From the NCBI GenBank assembly GCA_016801885.1, contig CM028884.1:4608501-4672500 (forward strand): a DNA stretch of 64,000 bases, read 5' to 3'. The position numbers were made by a program, and so were the translations under genes. How positions within the stretch are numbered: position 1 is the first letter of the stretch; the number at the start of each line of letters is the position of its first letter. The notes beneath the pieces were generated by a model that did not search any database, was not told the DNA's origin, and was given only the letters and a program-made list of their open reading frames with translations. Shown piece after piece: positions 61,501 through 64,000 of this stretch. Source of the stretch: Toxotes chatareus (taxonomy: Eukaryota; Chordata; Actinopteri; Toxotidae).

Positions 61501-63289
61501 ACAAGCAAACATCAGCATATTAGCATTGCCATTCTGAGTTAGAGTGCTGACATTAGTGTTTAACTCTAGCTTTTAACTCTTAGCACTATAGGTGAACTGG
61601 AGGATTTCAGAGCAATGTCACAAAATTCTATTTTAACAAACAGGCAGACAGACCTCAATAAGAGAGGCCACCTCTGATCATTCCTGCTAGAAAGCAATGA
61701 CAAAATTATTTGAAATCTCAATTAAATACCTCTGAATACCCAAATCAGCAGCAGTTAAAATACCTAATGCCATTTATCAACCCAGTAAAGGTAGCAGAGC
61801 AGTTTGCAGATTGAGTATGAATTACCATTCTCCTCCTTCCCCTCTAGCTGTTGCTCATGCCGAATGGTCAGAGTGGCTTGCCTGGCCTCATTTGCTGGTT
61901 AATTGCATTTTATAGTTGAGCTAAAGACCTGTCATCTGTTTCTGTGGTTTCATTTATCTTCCAAATAACTTAGAGAGGGTGGGTTAAAGTACCTGTGCAG
62001 GCCAAATAAGCGCTTTCGCTGAATTTTTCAGCTTTTTTTTTTTTTTTTTTTGCAGATATTGCTTTTTCACACCCTATTTCATGCTCATGATGAGACAGAA
62101 TTTAATTTTGAGAATTAATGCTGCTGAGCATTTGAAGGAAAATAAAATATGAACAAAGGTATCTTCAGGTTTGTGAATTCCAGCTGTCAATTAAGCATTG
62201 CTGGAGCTAAAAGCCTTACAGTACACAAAAGTGAATTTTGTCCCAGTTTTTAAGTTGTAAATTCATTAATAATCAACCTACCTAAAAAAAAAAACATGAA
62301 CACTATCAAAATATCTCTGCTGTTACAGCTCATAACACTGTGTTGCATCTTTTTTTTTTCCTTCAAGGTAGTGTGTATTCCCACTGTGAATGGTGTCCCC
62401 ATTCCTTGTAATTATGCAAATGACACATTAATGAGGTGTAATTGTGAATTCATAAAACAGTGGGGATAAACTGTGTAAAGATGCCATGTCTTAATAGGGG
62501 TAGTGGGAAGCTTCATCATTGAGGGGCTGAATATGCTAATTGTTTACCCACCACTGCTACTTTAAGTAGCACATATTCATTTTAGGGGCATGAAGTCTAG
62601 TTATGAGTGTTTATACTACTTAATGAATGGTGTCGAGTGTTTATCATGACAAGGAACATTTACTACACAAACTATACATTTCAAAAGACACAAAGCCACT
62701 GTAAAACAGCTGGGAGCAAAGGTTCAACCGTTTAACTTAATTTTTTTCTGTACTGCGTCTGAGATAATGAGTGCATCGCGTTACTACTTATAGCTGTCTG
62801 TGGCCTTTCACAGTTGAGGTGACTCAGCAGTTTAACACCAAGCACAATATTTAAATGTATCTGTGGTAACAATTTATTGTAAGGGTATAAATCAGGTACT
62901 TAAGTATCACTTAACTAATGTACAGTATGACTCATGATGATTTAATGTATGAATTAAGGCATGATTTGTCATGAATTCCTTTTGCTCACCATGAACGAAT
63001 GATTGAGTCGCTGTGGCTTTATGTGATTACTACACACTTATTTAACCATCAATTAAACAATGTTAATTCACAGTTACTTCATACGCTAATTGATATGCCA
63101 CCAAATTATCTGGACTCCACAAAACATTTGATTTTCAACTGAAATGAGGACCGTTTTTGTAGCAAGTAGAACAGAACAAACACATTTTCACAATGGGATT
63201 CCTGACACAGTATTAATACCCAGTTTTGCTTTTTCACTTCACAACAGGGTAAACTGTTGACGTACTGTATGTCCTTCAGGGAAATGTCC
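58584..63289. other. Gene desert with possible conserved non-coding blocks
   Basis: No coding exon recognised. Several non-repetitive, mixed-composition blocks (58980-59215, 61850-61985, 62390-62480) look like vertebrate regulatory DNA: TAATTA/ATTA-rich, with ATGCAAAT-like and CAATTA motifs, and no reading frame. An R3 repeat lies at 61230-61650 and a poly-T run at 62034-62051. Confidence 0.4.
61230..61650 (+). repeat. Teleost dispersed repeat, family R3 (copy 4 of 4)
   Basis: Contains 'gggatggattaccatgaaat', 'caaacatttattgtcacgag', 'aaaatgttagcatgctgact' and 'aaacatcagcatattagcat', in R3 order. Confidence 0.65.
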
Positions 63290-63660
63290 TAGTGGACCAT
63301 TCGCATGCCTACTTCCTAGCCACTATGTCCATTCACTTAATGCCAAGTGCTCTTTCAAAAGAGAGTCATTCCTGTTTCCTCTTGATCACCATGTTTAATT
63401 TTTGTAAATCCCCCCGAGCCCTCTCAGTGTTCTATGTACGTCCTCCACTGTTAGGATCAATAAAGCTCCTGCTGTGGTTCACAGTTAAATGGGTGTACTC
63501 AGCAGTGGCAAGTACACCCATGTATGCACGCCACTGGTCACTTATAATTGCAGATCCCCAACAAAAATGTCCTCTGACGACTGGGAGCAGATGGTGGCGA
63601 GAGCGTTTCTTCACAAGTCTGAGAACTGGCCGTTATCTTTCTGCTTTTGATGCCTTGCAT
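63290..63660 (-). pseudogene. Merlin / IS1595-type transposase fragment
   Basis: Minus-strand translation shows LLPVVRGHFCWGSAIISDQW, then RAYMGV, then HLTVNHSRSFIDPNSGGRT, a stop, and NTERARGIYKN. The pattern SD-WRAY, then HxTVNHS-xFxDPxxGxxT and a TE near 20 residues later matches the C-terminal half of the ISXO2/IS1595 DDE transposase domain found in eukaryotic Merlin transposons. Stops interrupt it after the conserved T and again downstream, and the N-terminal half and terminal repeats were not found. It is a dead fragment. Confidence 0.72.
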
Positions 63661-64000
63661 TCCACAAACCCACTTTCGTCTTCTCCATAACTTGCCATAC
63701 TGCACTCAAACATACTGTCATAAGATCATCTACAAACATCAGAATGTATCAGAATCAAAAGTGGGCTCAAATACACATTCACCACAGACACCATTCCCTC
63801 ACTGCTCATAACTGAAAATGAACAGTTTCTAGGTCTTGGCATCCACACTGGGGATTATCCCCTCAGCAGTAGTTAAATGAGAAGTTGGCCCTATTAGAAA
63901 CTACTAATGGCAATTTCATGAAAATATATAATAATAATATAATAATTCAGTGTCATAAGAATATAAAAGTAGAAGTAGTAAATCAGCCTACATCATAAGA
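63661..64000. other. Window end, nothing recognised
   Basis: AT-rich sequence ending with ATA/AAT-rich runs (63925-63950). No gene or named repeat seen. Confidence 0.4.

Noticed and set aside
1..64000. CRISPR arrays, tRNA or rRNA genes, bacterial or phage cassettes
   Set aside because: No regularly spaced repeats, no cloverleaf with A/B boxes and no rRNA signature noticed by eye; the window is plainly vertebrate nuclear DNA. A tRNA/rRNA scan would be needed to be certain.

Overview
The window looks like a chromosomal segment from a ray-finned fish, probably a percomorph teleost. The evidence is spliced vertebrate genes with GT-AG introns, many CA and trinucleotide microsatellites, Tc1, Tx1/L1, gypsy-like and Merlin-like relics, and several short interspersed repeats typical of percomorph genomes. 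No prokaryotic feature (operon, CRISPR array, phage) was seen. About 90% of the window is intron, intergenic DNA and old repeats; I find only four protein genes that look functional.

Layout. (1) 131-3217, minus strand: six coding exons of an adhesion GPCR of subfamily G (GPR56-like). They encode the signal peptide, the PLL domain and the start of the GAIN domain; the receptor continues beyond base 1. A CpG-rich untranslated first exon and promoter probably lie near 9513-9850. (2) 9.9-17.3 kb: no gene recognised. (3) 17382-21016, minus strand: complete nine-exon syap1. (4) 22080-23138, plus strand: complete three-exon phospho2, head to head with syap1 across a short shared upstream region. (5) 25336-26739: a dead Tc1 transposon. 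(6) 28.9-31.1 kb: a dead Tx1/L1-type LINE. (7) 31243-35484, plus strand: scattered, stop-containing remains of klhl23. In human, PHOSPHO2 and KLHL23 are same-strand neighbours, so the old pair is kept here but its second member has decayed. (8) 42.8-51.2 kb: a segmental duplication. Each copy holds a gypsy-like polymerase remnant followed by a two-domain C-type-lectin-like gene. The first copy is truncated and frameshifted; the second (49274-50065) is an intact single-exon gene for a secreted protein of 263 residues. (9) 51-64 kb: a gene desert with a few blocks that look like conserved non-coding DNA, a hairpin MITE, a long CA tract and, at 63.3-63.6 kb, a Merlin/IS1595-type transposase relic.

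The genes do not form a pathway. The receptor is a cell-surface protein, SYAP1 a cytoplasmic BSD-domain adaptor, PHOSPHO2 a soluble HAD phosphatase, and the lectin-like protein is probably secreted. The points most worth checking are the klhl23 decay, the intronless lectin gene and its broken sister copy, an inverted-repeat-bounded unit at 24.02-24.28 kb with an exon-like acidic reading frame, and several perfect hairpins.
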